Assembly (NCBI RefSeq): GCF_902506195.1
Contig: NZ_LR732817.1
Location: 2,550,245 to 2,614,244, forward strand
Direction: 5' to 3'
Origin: Citricoccus sp. K5
Lineage (GTDB): Bacteria > Actinomycetota > Actinomycetes > Actinomycetales > Micrococcaceae
DNA: 64,000 nt
Part shown: in pieces, positions 11,734 to 20,987 of the stretch
How positions within the stretch are numbered: position 1 is the first letter of the stretch
Layout: each line of letters starts with the position of its first letter
Position numbers and translations under genes: made by a program
The notes under the pieces: model-generated
The model's database searches: none
The model's input: only the letters and a program-made list of their open reading frames with translations
What the model was told of the DNA's origin: nothing

Positions 11734-12096
11734 ATGACCTACTCGCCGGGACCCCACGACCTGACAGCGCTGACCCGCACCACGCTCGAAGCCGCCCTGG
11801 ACAACCCGCACGGCCGGCACGGTGACCTGCTGCTGCGGGACGGCCACCTACGGCAGTCGATCATCGCCCTGAAGTCCGGGGCGCAACTGGCCGATCACAA
11901 CGCCCCACCCGCCGCCACGTTGCAGGTGCTGCTCGGCGCGGTGGACGTCACCGCCGGCTCCGGAGCGGATCTGCACCTGGAGCAGGGCCACCTCGTCCAG
12001 CTCACGAAGGAACGCCACGGCGTGACGGCCCGGGAGGACAGCGTCTTCCTGCTGACCACCGTGACCGGGGTGGACGAGGGCAGCCACGGGGACTGA
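11734..12096 (+). CDS. Small cupin-like protein
   Basis: A 120-residue single-domain protein predicted to fold as a beta-barrel cupin: LRQSIIALKSGAQLADHNAPPAATL resembles cupin motif 1 (with His but not the full G(X)5HXH set) and LEQGHLVQLTKERHGVTA resembles motif 2. Such proteins are often small sensors or enzymes; no substrate can be assigned. It lies between the export protein and the ABC importer, all on the plus strand. Its stop is about 124 bases before the substrate-binding protein start. Confidence 0.7.
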   Translation: MTYSPGPHDLTALTRTTLEAALDNPHGRHGDLLLRDGHLRQSIIALKSGAQLADHNAPPAATLQVLLGAVDVTAGSGADLHLEQGHLVQLTKERHGVTAREDSVFLLTTVTGVDEGSHGD

Positions 12097-12219
12097 CCCC
12101 CGTGGCGCATGGCACCCACCACCCCGGCAGGCCGCCCGCCGGCCCCTCCCCGCTTCCCGGTAGACTGTCCGTCTCGACGCCTTGCACTGCAGCAGGGCCC
12201 CCGCACCGGAAGACCCTTC

Positions 12220-13044
12220 ATGACCCCCTCCCGCACCCGACTCGCCCTGGTGGCTGTCTTGGGAGCCGGCTCGCTGGCCCTGAGCGGATGTGCCGTGCTC
12301 GGCCCCCAGCTCGGCGGCTCCGAGGCCGGCGAATCCTCGCCCCTGGTCGACAGCCTCGATCTGGTCAACCCCGGCCAGCTCACCGTCTGTTCCGATATCC
12401 CGTACCCGCCCTTCGAGTTCATGCAGGGCAGCGACCTGGTCGGGTATGACATCGACATCGTCCAGCGGATCGCCGACGACCTCGGAGTCCCCCTCTCCGT
12501 GGTGGACTCCTCCTTCGAGGCCATCGAGTCCGGGTCCTCGCTGACCGGCTGCGACATCAACGCCTCCTCGATCTCCATCACCGAGGCCCGCCAGCAGATC
12601 ATGGCGTTCTCCGTCCCCTACCTGGACGACGACCTGGTGCTCGTGGCTGAACAAGGCTCCGGCATCACCGACCTGGAATCGGCCCAGGGCAAGCGCGTGG
12701 GTGTCCAGGCCGCCACCACCGGCGAGGCCTTCGCCGAGGAGAACGGATTGGCCCCGATCCAGTTCGAGGACGGTGGCATGCAGATGGAGGCCCTGCGGGC
12801 CGGCACCGTGGAGGCCGTGCTCGGCAACCAGTCCGTGGTGCTCTACAACGTCAAGGACGACCCCCAGTACGAGGTGGTCGCGGAGCTGCCCACCGGTGAG
12901 CAGCTCGGCGTGGCCGTGGCCCCGGACAAGGCGAAACTGCTGTCCGCCGTGAACGCGTCACTGCAGGGCATGGAAGAGGACGGCACCCTCGACGAGTCCC
13001 GCGCGCGCTGGTTCGGCGAGGAAGCAATGGAGGGCGACCAGTGA
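12220..13044 (+). CDS. Polar amino-acid ABC transporter substrate-binding lipoprotein
   Basis: A family 3 solute-binding protein of 274 residues. The signal peptide ends in the lipobox LALSGC (Cys near residue 24), so it is anchored outside the membrane. The domain starts with LTVCSDIPYPPFEF, continues with GYDIDIVQRIADDLG and INASSISITEARQQ, and includes VGVQAATTGEAFAEENG. ATG at 12220 is chosen because GGAAGA lies 6-7 bases before it and because the more upstream ATG at 12109 would precede the signal peptide with about 37 unrelated residues. It overlaps the permease gene by 4 bp (GTGA). Confidence 0.92.
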   Translation: MTPSRTRLALVAVLGAGSLALSGCAVLGPQLGGSEAGESSPLVDSLDLVNPGQLTVCSDIPYPPFEFMQGSDLVGYDIDIVQRIADDLGVPLSVVDSSFEAIESGSSLTGCDINASSISITEARQQIMAFSVPYLDDDLVLVAEQGSGITDLESAQGKRVGVQAATTGEAFAEENGLAPIQFEDGGMQMEALRAGTVEAVLGNQSVVLYNVKDDPQYEVVAELPTGEQLGVAVAPDKAKLLSAVNASLQGMEEDGTLDESRARWFGEEAMEGDQ

Positions 13045-13904
13045 GCACCGTCAACACCACCGGTCCGGCATCGGACCCCAACCCCTCTCCGGGCAGCAGC
13101 CCGGAGAAGCGCCGCACGATGAGCAACCGGCGCCGCCGGCAGCTCTCACTCGGCCTGCAGGCCGGCGTCTTCGTGCTGGCCATCGTGATCCTCGTGGCCG
13201 TCATGGACTGGCCGACCCTGGGCCAGTCCGTCTTCAACTTCGCGGAGATCGGCCCCCTCTTCCCGGACATCATCCTGGTGGGCCTGGGCAACACCTTGCT
13301 GTACACGGCGTCCTCGTTCGTGGTCGGCTTGCTGGGCGGCACGCTCTTGGCCCTGATGCGGCTCTCCTCGTTCCCGCCGTACCGCTGGCTGGCCACCGCC
13401 TACATCGAGTTGTTCCGCGGCCTGCCCGCCCTGCTTGTCTTCATCGCCTTCGGCTACGGCGTGCCCTTCGCCTTCGGCGTCCAGTGGCCCATCCCCCTCG
13501 TGGTGATGGTCTCCCTGGGCATGGTCTCCTCGGCCTACATCGCCGAGACCCTGCGCGCCGGCCTGCAGGCCGTGCCGAAGGGTCAGGCGGAGGCCGCCCG
13601 TTCACTGGGCATGCCGGCCTGGCGTGCCATGGTCACGATCGTCATCCCCCAGGCCTTCCGCCTGGTGCTGCCACCCCTGACCAACGAGGTCATCCTGCTG
13701 ACCAAGGACTCCTCCCTCGTCTACGTCCTGGGACTGGCCGCCCACGAGTATGAGCTCACCAAGTTCGGCCGGGACGGCATCACCGCCCTGGACGCCGGCC
13801 TCACCCCGGTGCTCGTGGCCGGTGTCATGTACCTGATCATCACCGTTCCCCTGTCCCTGCTGGCGCGGAAGTTCGAATCGCGCACCAACCGCACGCGCGT
13901 CTGA
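13041..13904 (+). CDS. Amino-acid ABC transporter permease (HisM/GlnP family)
   Basis: A 287-residue inner-membrane permease. After a hydrophilic N-terminus of about 35 residues come five hydrophobic segments. The EAA loop that contacts the ATPase is visible as KGQAEAARSLGMPAWRAMVTIV. The family motif TLLYTASSFVVGLLGGTLLA is near residue 80 and FRGLPALLVFIAFGYG near 125. It is translationally coupled to the binding protein and followed 9 bases later by the ATPase gene, which together make a complete importer. Polar amino acids are the likely substrate class. Confidence 0.94.
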   Translation: MSTVNTTGPASDPNPSPGSSPEKRRTMSNRRRRQLSLGLQAGVFVLAIVILVAVMDWPTLGQSVFNFAEIGPLFPDIILVGLGNTLLYTASSFVVGLLGGTLLALMRLSSFPPYRWLATAYIELFRGLPALLVFIAFGYGVPFAFGVQWPIPLVVMVSLGMVSSAYIAETLRAGLQAVPKGQAEAARSLGMPAWRAMVTIVIPQAFRLVLPPLTNEVILLTKDSSLVYVLGLAAHEYELTKFGRDGITALDAGLTPVLVAGVMYLIITVPLSLLARKFESRTNRTRV

Positions 13905-13913
13905 GAGGCCACG

Positions 13914-14695
<782 letters not shown>

Positions 14696-14699
<4 letters not shown>

Positions 14700-15223
14700 G
14701 CCGTCACCCCGGCCTCCGGGCTGTAGTGCGCCTTCTGGGCGGGGTAGTAGTCAGCGAAGTCCACCGCGTCCACGTCTCCGCCGTCCAGGGCCACGGTGAG
14801 CCGGTCCAGGTAGTACTCCCAGCCCGGGCCGATGTCGCCGGCCTCGTCCTTCGACCCGGCCAGCGGCTGGCGGAAGACCAGGTCCGTGTCCGCCCCCGCC
14901 GCGGCCCGGTCCAGGGACACCCGGAGCCGCCAGGGGTTGCCATTCGGATCGGCCAGCGTCACCTGCAGGCGCGAGGGCCGTTCGCAGACCTCGATCACGC
15001 ACTCGCCCGGGTGGTCCGGCGCCTCCACCATGGCCAGCTGGACGCTGCCGCTGGCCGGATCCCCCGTGTAGGTGCCGTACCAACGCAACAGCTCCGGGTC
15101 TGCCAGGTAGCTCCAGACGTCCTCGGGCGGGTGCCCGAGGGTGCGCTGGATCTGGATGGTGGGGCCCTCCGGGCCGTCGACGACCGACCCGGTGGGTTCA
15201 CGGTGTTCTTCGTGGCGTGGCAT
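14696..15223 (-). CDS. SRPBCC-domain (AHSA1-like) protein
   Basis: A 175-residue protein with an Activator-of-Hsp90-like SRPBCC fold: [28 protein letters not shown] at residues about 22-50, then a beta-rich part with [15 protein letters not shown], ending in [17 protein letters not shown]. These proteins bind hydrophobic ligands in a deep pocket; the ligand here is unknown. ATG at 15223 is used because more upstream codons run into the divergent acetyltransferase gene (start 15258). Only 34 bases separate the two divergent starts, so any promoters overlap. Confidence 0.82.
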
Positions 15224-15257
15224 GCGCCCATTGTGGACCCTCTGGCAGGCTGGGTCC

Positions 15258-15938
15258 ATGCTGCCTGACCCAGACCGGACCCCGGCCACTGCCTCCGCTG
15301 ACCCTGCCACTGCCTCCCCGTCCCCGTTCTTCCCGGACGGCCGGTCCATGTACGAGAGGATGGTTGCCGGTGATGCCTACCTCGCCGACGACCCACGGCT
15401 GGAGGAGCTCTCCACGGCGGCCGCCCTGCTGACGGAGCAGTACAACGCCACCTCCGTCACCGAGACGGCCCTCCGCCGGCGGCTGTTGTCCCGGCTGCTG
15501 GGTTCTCTCGGCGAGGAGGTGGTGATCCGCCCGCCGTTCCACGTGGACTACGGGAAGTTCATCAGCATCGGTGACCGCACCTTCGCGAACTTCGGCCTGA
15601 TGGTGCTGGACGTGGCCCCGGTGCGGATCGGTGCGGACGTGCAGATCGGCACGAACGTCCAGCTCCTCACCCCGACCCACCCGCTGGAGCCGGGCCCGCG
15701 CCGGGACAAGTGGGAGGGAGCCGAGCCCATCACCATCGCGGACAACGTGTGGCTCGGCGGCGGCGTGATCGTGGGCCCCGGCGTGACGATCGGCGAGAAC
15801 ACGGTGGTGGGCGCCGGCGCCGTGGTCACCCGGGACCTGCCGGCGAACGTGGTCGCGCTGGGGGTGCCCGCCCGGCCGGTCAAGGACCTTCCCGCAGATC
15901 CCGACGGCGGGTGGTCCCGGATGGCGGTCGAGGGCTAG
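15258..15938 (+). CDS. Sugar O-acetyltransferase (maltose/galactoside acetyltransferase, left-handed beta-helix)
   Basis: A 226-residue hexapeptide-repeat acetyltransferase that moves acetyl groups from acetyl-CoA to sugars. The maltose-acetyltransferase N-domain starts at MYERMVAGDAYLADDPRLEE, then FHVDYGKFISIGDRTFANFG and the repeats IGADVQIGTNVQLLTPTHPL, where the His is the expected catalytic base. The coil continues through NVWLGGGVIVGPGVTIGENT and ends in GVPARPVKDLP. The first ~30 residues (Pro/Ala/Asp-rich) are extra. The start was chosen at 15258; ATG 15348 (MYERM) is an alternative giving the classical family start. Confidence 0.9.
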   Translation: MLPDPDRTPATASADPATASPSPFFPDGRSMYERMVAGDAYLADDPRLEELSTAAALLTEQYNATSVTETALRRRLLSRLLGSLGEEVVIRPPFHVDYGKFISIGDRTFANFGLMVLDVAPVRIGADVQIGTNVQLLTPTHPLEPGPRRDKWEGAEPITIADNVWLGGGVIVGPGVTIGENTVVGAGAVVTRDLPANVVALGVPARPVKDLPADPDGGWSRMAVEG

Positions 15939-17347
15939 CCGGCCAGTCCCGCGGAGGCCGGGCCGGCCGATCCGGCCTCATAGTCCTGCAACGGCACCTG
16001 CCCGGAGGCGTAGGCCGCGGCGATCTGGGCCAGGATGCGCCAGCCCTCCTCGGCGCCGTCACCACGGACGGTGAAGGCCGTCTTGGCCTCGAGCACCCAG
16101 CGCAGCACCGAGCCGTAGGCGGTCAGTCCCGGCTCGGGCAACTCCGTGGACAGCACCGTGCGGGTCATGCCCCGGGAGTCGAACGGGCCGCCCGCGTTGA
16201 GCTGCAGGTCGATCCGTTCGTCCTCGAAGCCGACCCGCAGCACGTCCGGGGGCTGCGGGCCTGACGAGGGGAACTGCTCGTAGACGTGTGGCGGGCGGCG
16301 GAAGACCACGGCGATCTCCTGCCGGGGCGATCCGATGGCCTTGCCCGTCCGCAGCACCACCGGCACGCCGTTCCAGCGCCACGAGTCCACCTCGACGACC
16401 ACCTGGGCGAAGGTCTCGGTCTCGCGCGCCGGGTCCACACCCTCCTCGTCCACATAGGACGGCATGGCCCGGCCGTCCACGGTGCCGGCGGTGTACCGGC
16501 CGCGCACCACGGGCGGCGTCCCCTCTCCCGTCGCGTCCCCGGACCACAACCGGGCCGCCCGCAGGACGTGGGCGGTGTTGGCGGGGATCTCCACGCCGTC
16601 GAACCGGGTCGGCGGGTCCATCATCACCAGCGCCATGACCTGCAGCAGGTGGGACTGGATCATGTCCCTCGCCGCCCCGGTGGCCTCGTAGAACCCGGCA
16701 CGGCCCTCCAGCCCGAGCACCTCGTCGAACACGATCTCGATCCGCTCGATGTGGTCCCGGTTCCACAGCGGTTCCAGGATGCGGTTCGCGAAGCGCAGGC
16801 CCACGAAGCCGAGCACGCCGGGCAGGCCGAGGAAGTGGTCCACGCGGAAGATCCGCTCCTCGGGGACGAAGCCGGCCAGCAGGGAGTTGAGGTCCCGAGC
16901 GGAGTCCAGGTCGGTGCCGAACGGCTTCTCGAGCACGAGCACGGTGTCCTGCGGCAGCCGCCCCGAGTCATGCACCCGCGAGAGCGCCTCACAGGAGGCC
17001 ATGGTCACCGAGGGCGGGAGTGCGAAGTACAGGCCGCAAGGGCCCTCCACCTGGTCCAGGAGTGCGGCGAGGTGTTCGGGATCGGTGGCGTCCGCGGTGA
17101 TCCACCGCGCCGAATCAAGCGTGTTGCGCACCGCCGGCAGGGCCAGCTGATCCTCGCTGAGTTCAGCGGCGAACGCCTCCCGCACCACGGCCGCGAAGTC
17201 CTCCCGTTCGTCCAGGCCGGAGCCGACCAGCATGATGCCCCGTTCCGGCACCCCGGCCGCCAGGCAGGTGGCCAGCCCCGGCAACAGCAGGCGCCGGGTC
17301 AGATCCCCCGCGGCACCGAAGATGACCAGCGTGCGCAGTTCGCTCAT
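15935..17347 (-). CDS. zwf: Glucose-6-phosphate dehydrogenase-like protein, atypical active site
   Basis: A 470-residue protein of the G6PD family (NADP-dependent oxidation of glucose 6-phosphate to the lactone). The Rossmann start VIFGAAGDLTRRLLLPGL, LEKPFGTDLDSARDLN, DMIQSHLLQVMALV and VLRTGKAIG align with family motifs. Two substrate-binding lysines appear to be Leu. The usual RIDHYLGKE is RVDHFLGLPG here, and the third basic residue of the N-terminal AKRK is Leu (TRRL). The Asp-His of the former motif and the QxH histidine are kept. It is therefore a divergent paralog; the zwf name is by family. It is divergent from the GH15 gene with 59 bases between starts and shares a CTAG stop with the acetyltransferase gene. 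Confidence 0.85.
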   Translation of the reverse strand: MSELRTLVIFGAAGDLTRRLLLPGLATCLAAGVPERGIMLVGSGLDEREDFAAVVREAFAAELSEDQLALPAVRNTLDSARWITADATDPEHLAALLDQVEGPCGLYFALPPSVTMASCEALSRVHDSGRLPQDTVLVLEKPFGTDLDSARDLNSLLAGFVPEERIFRVDHFLGLPGVLGFVGLRFANRILEPLWNRDHIERIEIVFDEVLGLEGRAGFYEATGAARDMIQSHLLQVMALVMMDPPTRFDGVEIPANTAHVLRAARLWSGDATGEGTPPVVRGRYTAGTVDGRAMPSYVDEEGVDPARETETFAQVVVEVDSWRWNGVPVVLRTGKAIGSPRQEIAVVFRRPPHVYEQFPSSGPQPPDVLRVGFEDERIDLQLNAGGPFDSRGMTRTVLSTELPEPGLTAYGSVLRWVLEAKTAFTVRGDGAEEGWRILAQIAAAYASGQVPLQDYEAGSAGPASAGLAG

Positions 17348-17406
17348 GAGCCCACCGTATCGGCCCGGGCCTATGCCGAGAACGGTTCATTCGGTAGACA
17401 GGGGAC

Positions 17407-19413
17407 ATGACGGACCAGACACCCTCCGCTCGCCCGCAGTCCCTCCATCCCGCCGGGGCCACCCCGCTTGAGGACTACGCCCTGCTGTCCGATCTGAGCA
17501 CCGGACCGCTGGTGTCCCGGCGCGGGTCCATCGACTGGCTGTGCCTGCCGCGCTTCGACTCCCCTGCCCTGTTCGCCGCCCTGCTCGGCGGGCCCGACGA
17601 CGGCCGGTGGAAACTATGGGCCGTGGACGGGGAGGTCGTGGATCGCCGCTACGTGCCGTACACCTTCGTCCTCGAGACCGTCTGGCGCACCTCGACCGGC
17701 ACCGTGAGGATCACCGACTTCCTGCCGCCGGCCGAGGCACAGGATGACCTGTACCGCCGGGTGGAGTGCCTGACCGGCGAGGTGGTGGTGGAGCACGACC
17801 TGCGGATCCGCTTCGACTATGCCCGCTCGCTGCCCTGGTTCCGCCGCACCGAGGGCGCCCAGGGCACCGAGGACACCGAGCCGGCGCTGCTGTGCACGGC
17901 CGGGCCGGACGGGGTGCTGGTGACCGGCCCGCTGCTCTACGCCACCACCCGGCCGACCGCGGATGACGAGCGATCCGGGGAGGCAGCCGGCGGCGGCCAG
18001 GGCGGGGCCGGCGTCGGGAATCCCGTCAGCGGGGCCACCGAGCACGGGCGCGAGATCGGCGGCGAGGACCGGCCCGCGGGTTCCCCGGACTCCGGCGGCC
18101 TCCCGGCCCCCCGGCTGGCCGGCCGGTTCCGGTTGCGCGCCGGCGAGCGGCTGGACTGGGTGTTGACCTGGTTCCCCTCCTGGGAACAGCCTCCGGTCCC
18201 GGTGGACCCGGCGGCGGCTCAGCGCCGGACGCAGGCGTTCTGGACCGACTGGGCGTCCCGGCTGGAGGTCGATTCGCCGGAGGAACACCTCGTGGCCCGG
18301 TCCCTGTTGGTGCTGCGGGCGCTCACCAACCTGAAGACGGGCGGGATCGTCGCGGCGCCCACCACCTCGCTGCCGGAGGAGTTCGGTGGCTCCCGGAACT
18401 GGGACTACCGCTACACCTGGCTGCGGGATGCGGCCCTGACGATCGAGGTCCTCGTCTCCCACGGGTTCACGGAGGGCGCCCTGCACTGGCGGGACTGGCT
18501 GCTGCGGGCCGTGGCCGGGGACCCGGAGAAGCTGCGGATCATGTACGGCCTCGCCGGCGAACGGGAGCTGGACGAGAAGGAGTTGGACCACCTGGCCGGG
18601 TATGCCGACTCCCGCCCCGTCCGGATCGGCAACGGCGCGGCGGACCAGTACCAGGCCGATGTGGTCGGCGAGGTGATGCTCGCCCTCGCCGAACTCCGGG
18701 CCGCCGGCGTCAAAGAGGACGAGTACTCGTGGCGGCTGCAGAAGTCCCTGCTGTCCTTCTGCGTCCGCAACATCGACCGCAAGGACCATGGGATCTGGGA
18801 GATGCGCGGGGCACCGCACTTCTTCACCCATGGCCGGGTGATGATGTGGGCGGCGTTCAACGAGGGCATCCGGGCGGTCACCGAGCATGGGCTGGACGGG
18901 GACGTGGCGTCCTGGACCCGGCACCGCGACGCCCTGCGTGCGGAGATCCTGGAGCGTGGGTTCAGCACCGAACTGGACTCGTTCACCCAGACCTACGGCG
19001 GCAGTGAGGTGGACGCCTCCCTGCTGCAGTTGCCGCACACCGGCTTCCTGGCCGCCGACGATCCGATGATGCTCGGCACCGTGGCCGCCATCGAGCGGGA
19101 CCTGATGGGCACGCGCGGGCTGGTCCACCGCTACCGCACCGGTTCCGACCTCGATGGCCTGGAAGGGCACGAGTACGCGTTCCTGATCTGCTCGTTCTGG
19201 CTGGTGGAGCAGTACGCCTCGTCCGGCCGGCTGGACGACGCCGAAGAGACCATGGCGCTGTTGTGTTCTTGCGCCACGGATCTGGGCCTGCTGGCCGAGG
19301 AGTACGACGCCGGCTCCGGCCGCCTGGCGGGCAACTTCCCGCAGGCGTTCTCCCACCTCGCGCTCATCCGGGCCGCCGACGCCATCCAGAAGGCCCGCCG
19401 CCACCACGGCTGA
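17407..19413 (+). CDS. Glycoside hydrolase family 15 protein (glucoamylase/trehalase-like)
   Basis: A 668-residue GH15 enzyme expected to release glucose from alpha-glucosides such as trehalose or maltooligosaccharides. The N-terminal beta-sandwich runs from DYALLSDLSTGPLVSRRGSI to about residue 260. The catalytic alpha/alpha-barrel includes GGSRNWDYRYTWLRDAAL near residue 330, RIGNGAADQYQADVVGEVM near 410, and HGIWEMRGAPHFFTHGRVM near 460, where the Glu is the probable general acid. A Gly/Glu-rich stretch of about 45 residues (near 185-235) interrupts the N-domain. No signal peptide, so cytoplasmic. Many actinobacterial members are trehalases; which applies here is not decided. A Zwf-like gene diverges from it. 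Confidence 0.9.
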   Translation: MTDQTPSARPQSLHPAGATPLEDYALLSDLSTGPLVSRRGSIDWLCLPRFDSPALFAALLGGPDDGRWKLWAVDGEVVDRRYVPYTFVLETVWRTSTGTVRITDFLPPAEAQDDLYRRVECLTGEVVVEHDLRIRFDYARSLPWFRRTEGAQGTEDTEPALLCTAGPDGVLVTGPLLYATTRPTADDERSGEAAGGGQGGAGVGNPVSGATEHGREIGGEDRPAGSPDSGGLPAPRLAGRFRLRAGERLDWVLTWFPSWEQPPVPVDPAAAQRRTQAFWTDWASRLEVDSPEEHLVARSLLVLRALTNLKTGGIVAAPTTSLPEEFGGSRNWDYRYTWLRDAALTIEVLVSHGFTEGALHWRDWLLRAVAGDPEKLRIMYGLAGERELDEKELDHLAGYADSRPVRIGNGAADQYQADVVGEVMLALAELRAAGVKEDEYSWRLQKSLLSFCVRNIDRKDHGIWEMRGAPHFFTHGRVMMWAAFNEGIRAVTEHGLDGDVASWTRHRDALRAEILERGFSTELDSFTQTYGGSEVDASLLQLPHTGFLAADDPMMLGTVAAIERDLMGTRGLVHRYRTGSDLDGLEGHEYAFLICSFWLVEQYASSGRLDDAEETMALLCSCATDLGLLAEEYDAGSGRLAGNFPQAFSHLALIRAADAIQKARRHHG

Positions 19414-19466
19414 GGGCCTGCTGGCCTCTGACGGCCGGGATGCCCTTCGGCCGGGGCCCAACGCAC

Positions 19467-19502
19467 GATGGCCCGCCCCCGGGTCACCGAGGACGGGCCA
19501 TC
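19467..19502. terminator. Hairpin between convergent GH15 and DoxX genes
   Basis: GATGGCCCG (19467-19475) pairs with CGGGCCATC (19494-19502) across an 18-base GC-rich loop. It lies in the 120-base gap between convergent genes. No T-run follows on either strand, so this is either a weak bidirectional terminator or simply a structured spacer. Confidence 0.45.
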
Positions 19503-19533
19503 ATGACGCTCCGCTGACATCAGCGGTGCGAGA

Positions 19534-20160
19534 TCAGATCTTCTTGCGGGCCTGCTGCATCTCCTTGCGGGCGGTGCGCAGCGCCTCGGTCTGCTCCACG
19601 CGAGCCTTGTTGATGGCCTCGGCCTTCTCCGCGGCGGCAGCACGGATGGTCTCCGCCTGCTCCTCCTTGGCTGCCTCGATCGCGGAGACCTTGGCCTCCT
19701 TGGCAATCTCCAGCTTGTGGGCCCGCTTGGACGCCGCGGCGTTCTTGCGGCCGGTGCGGTTCACGGCACCGTCCACCATCAGGGCGGTGCCGATGCCGAA
19801 GAGGAACACGTCCTTGGCCACGGCGGTGCCCTGCTCGGAGGGGCGGATGCCGTCCGACTCGGTCATGAAGTCGGTGTTCTTGTACATCGCCAGCAGGCCG
19901 CCGGAGAAGGCGGTCAGGGCGGCACCGGCCAGCCAGCCCGGCACGAACGGCAACAGGCAGGCGGCGCCGATGCCGATCTCGGAGGCGCTGATGAACTGCT
20001 TGAACTGCTTCGGGGTCAGGTCCTTGAGGAATGGAAGGCCGTTGGCTCCCAGGTCCCTCATCTGTTCAGCCTGCTCCTCCGTGAGCTTGGTCTTGTTGAT
20101 GCCCGAGTTCAGGATGAAGGCTCCGGCGGTCAGCCGAAGCGGGAGCTGCGCGATGCTCAT
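19534..20160 (-). CDS. DoxX-like membrane protein with long coiled-coil tail
   Basis: A 208-residue protein. The N-terminal 120 residues hold the DoxX-type membrane domain (LPLRLTAGAFILNSGINKTK, then two hydrophobic hairpins and DVFLFGIGTALMVDGAVN). The last 70 residues, after NRTGRKNAAASKRAHK, are almost only Ala, Glu, Lys, Arg and Ile and predicted to form a continuous charged helix or coiled coil (AIEAAKEEQAETIRAAAAEK). DoxX-type proteins are linked to redox and thiol-stress complexes, but the family is broad. The tail could tether a partner protein. ATG at 20160 is preceded by AAGGAAAACCC. Confidence 0.83.
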   Translation of the reverse strand: MSIAQLPLRLTAGAFILNSGINKTKLTEEQAEQMRDLGANGLPFLKDLTPKQFKQFISASEIGIGAACLLPFVPGWLAGAALTAFSGGLLAMYKNTDFMTESDGIRPSEQGTAVAKDVFLFGIGTALMVDGAVNRTGRKNAAASKRAHKLEIAKEAKVSAIEAAKEEQAETIRAAAAEKAEAINKARVEQTEALRTARKEMQQARKKI

Positions 20161-20314
20161 GGGTTTTCCTTCCGAAGGTCTTCTCTGGTTCCAAGGTCAG
20201 CCTATAGGCACATGGGGCCCTCGGGGAGACCGATCGGTAACCTCGGTCCATCGTGGCCGGGCCAACCCAGATCAACCCGGGCGGACGTGGGCAGCCAGGG
20301 GCGATACTGGGGTG

Positions 20315-20935
20315 ATGGATGAGAACGCGAGCCAGAACCTCTGGGCCACCATGGTGGCCAACGATCCCGAGCACTCCCGCCGCTATGCCGAGCGCTGGCG
20401 CCGCCTCGCCTCCGAGGGTATGGACCTGGACGGAGAGGCCCGGCTCATCGATGCGATGGCCTCCCGCGGCTCCCGGATCCTCGATGCCGGCTGCGGCACC
20501 GGCCGCGTGGGCGGTTACCTGGCGCGGAGCGGCCATCAGGTGACGGGCGTGGACTTGGACGAGCACCTCATCGAGGTCGCGAACGAGGACCATCCCGAGG
20601 CCGACTGGTACGTGGTGGATCTCGAGTCACTGGACGCGGAGGCCCTGGCCGCCCTGGGCGAGTCCGAGCCGTTCGACCTCGTCTTCTCCGCCGGCAACGT
20701 CTTCGGCTTCCTCTCCCCGGCCTCACGCGGGGACGTAATGCGCCACCTGCGTGGCCTGCTGCGGGACGGCGGCCGTGCGGTGATCGGCTTCGGAGCCGGG
20801 CGCGGCTATGACTTCGCCGATTTCGTGGACGACGCCGGCCGGGCCGGCTTCCACTGCCAAGGCCGGTTCTCCTCGTGGCAGCTCGACCCCTTCACCGACG
20901 ACGCCGACTTCCTCGTCGCGGTCCTCTCCCGCTGA
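20315..20935 (+). CDS. Class I SAM-dependent methyltransferase
   Basis: A 206-residue methyltransferase with motif I ILDAGCGTGRVGGYLARSG, the acidic loop VTGVDLDEHLIEVA at the end of strand 2, and FDLVFSAGNVFGFLSP for motif IV. The substrate cannot be told. Start ATG 20315 (or the GTG 3 bases before) is preferred, with GGGG just upstream; a much longer in-frame frame to 19526 runs antisense through the DoxX gene and is rejected. It is divergent from DoxX with 154 bases between them. Confidence 0.88.
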   Translation: MDENASQNLWATMVANDPEHSRRYAERWRRLASEGMDLDGEARLIDAMASRGSRILDAGCGTGRVGGYLARSGHQVTGVDLDEHLIEVANEDHPEADWYVVDLESLDAEALAALGESEPFDLVFSAGNVFGFLSPASRGDVMRHLRGLLRDGGRAVIGFGAGRGYDFADFVDDAGRAGFHCQGRFSSWQLDPFTDDADFLVAVLSR

Positions 20936-20987
20936 TCCCCACTGCGGCCCGACTGCGGACCACTGCGGCCCGGCATTCAGGCGCCGG

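Noticed and set aside
17614-19461. Long open frame on the minus strand (615 codons) across the GH15 gene
   Set aside because: Antisense to a clear GH15 protein and lacks any recognisable domain.
19526-20314. N-terminal extension of the methyltransferase
   Set aside because: The stretch is antisense to the DoxX gene and has no methyltransferase features.
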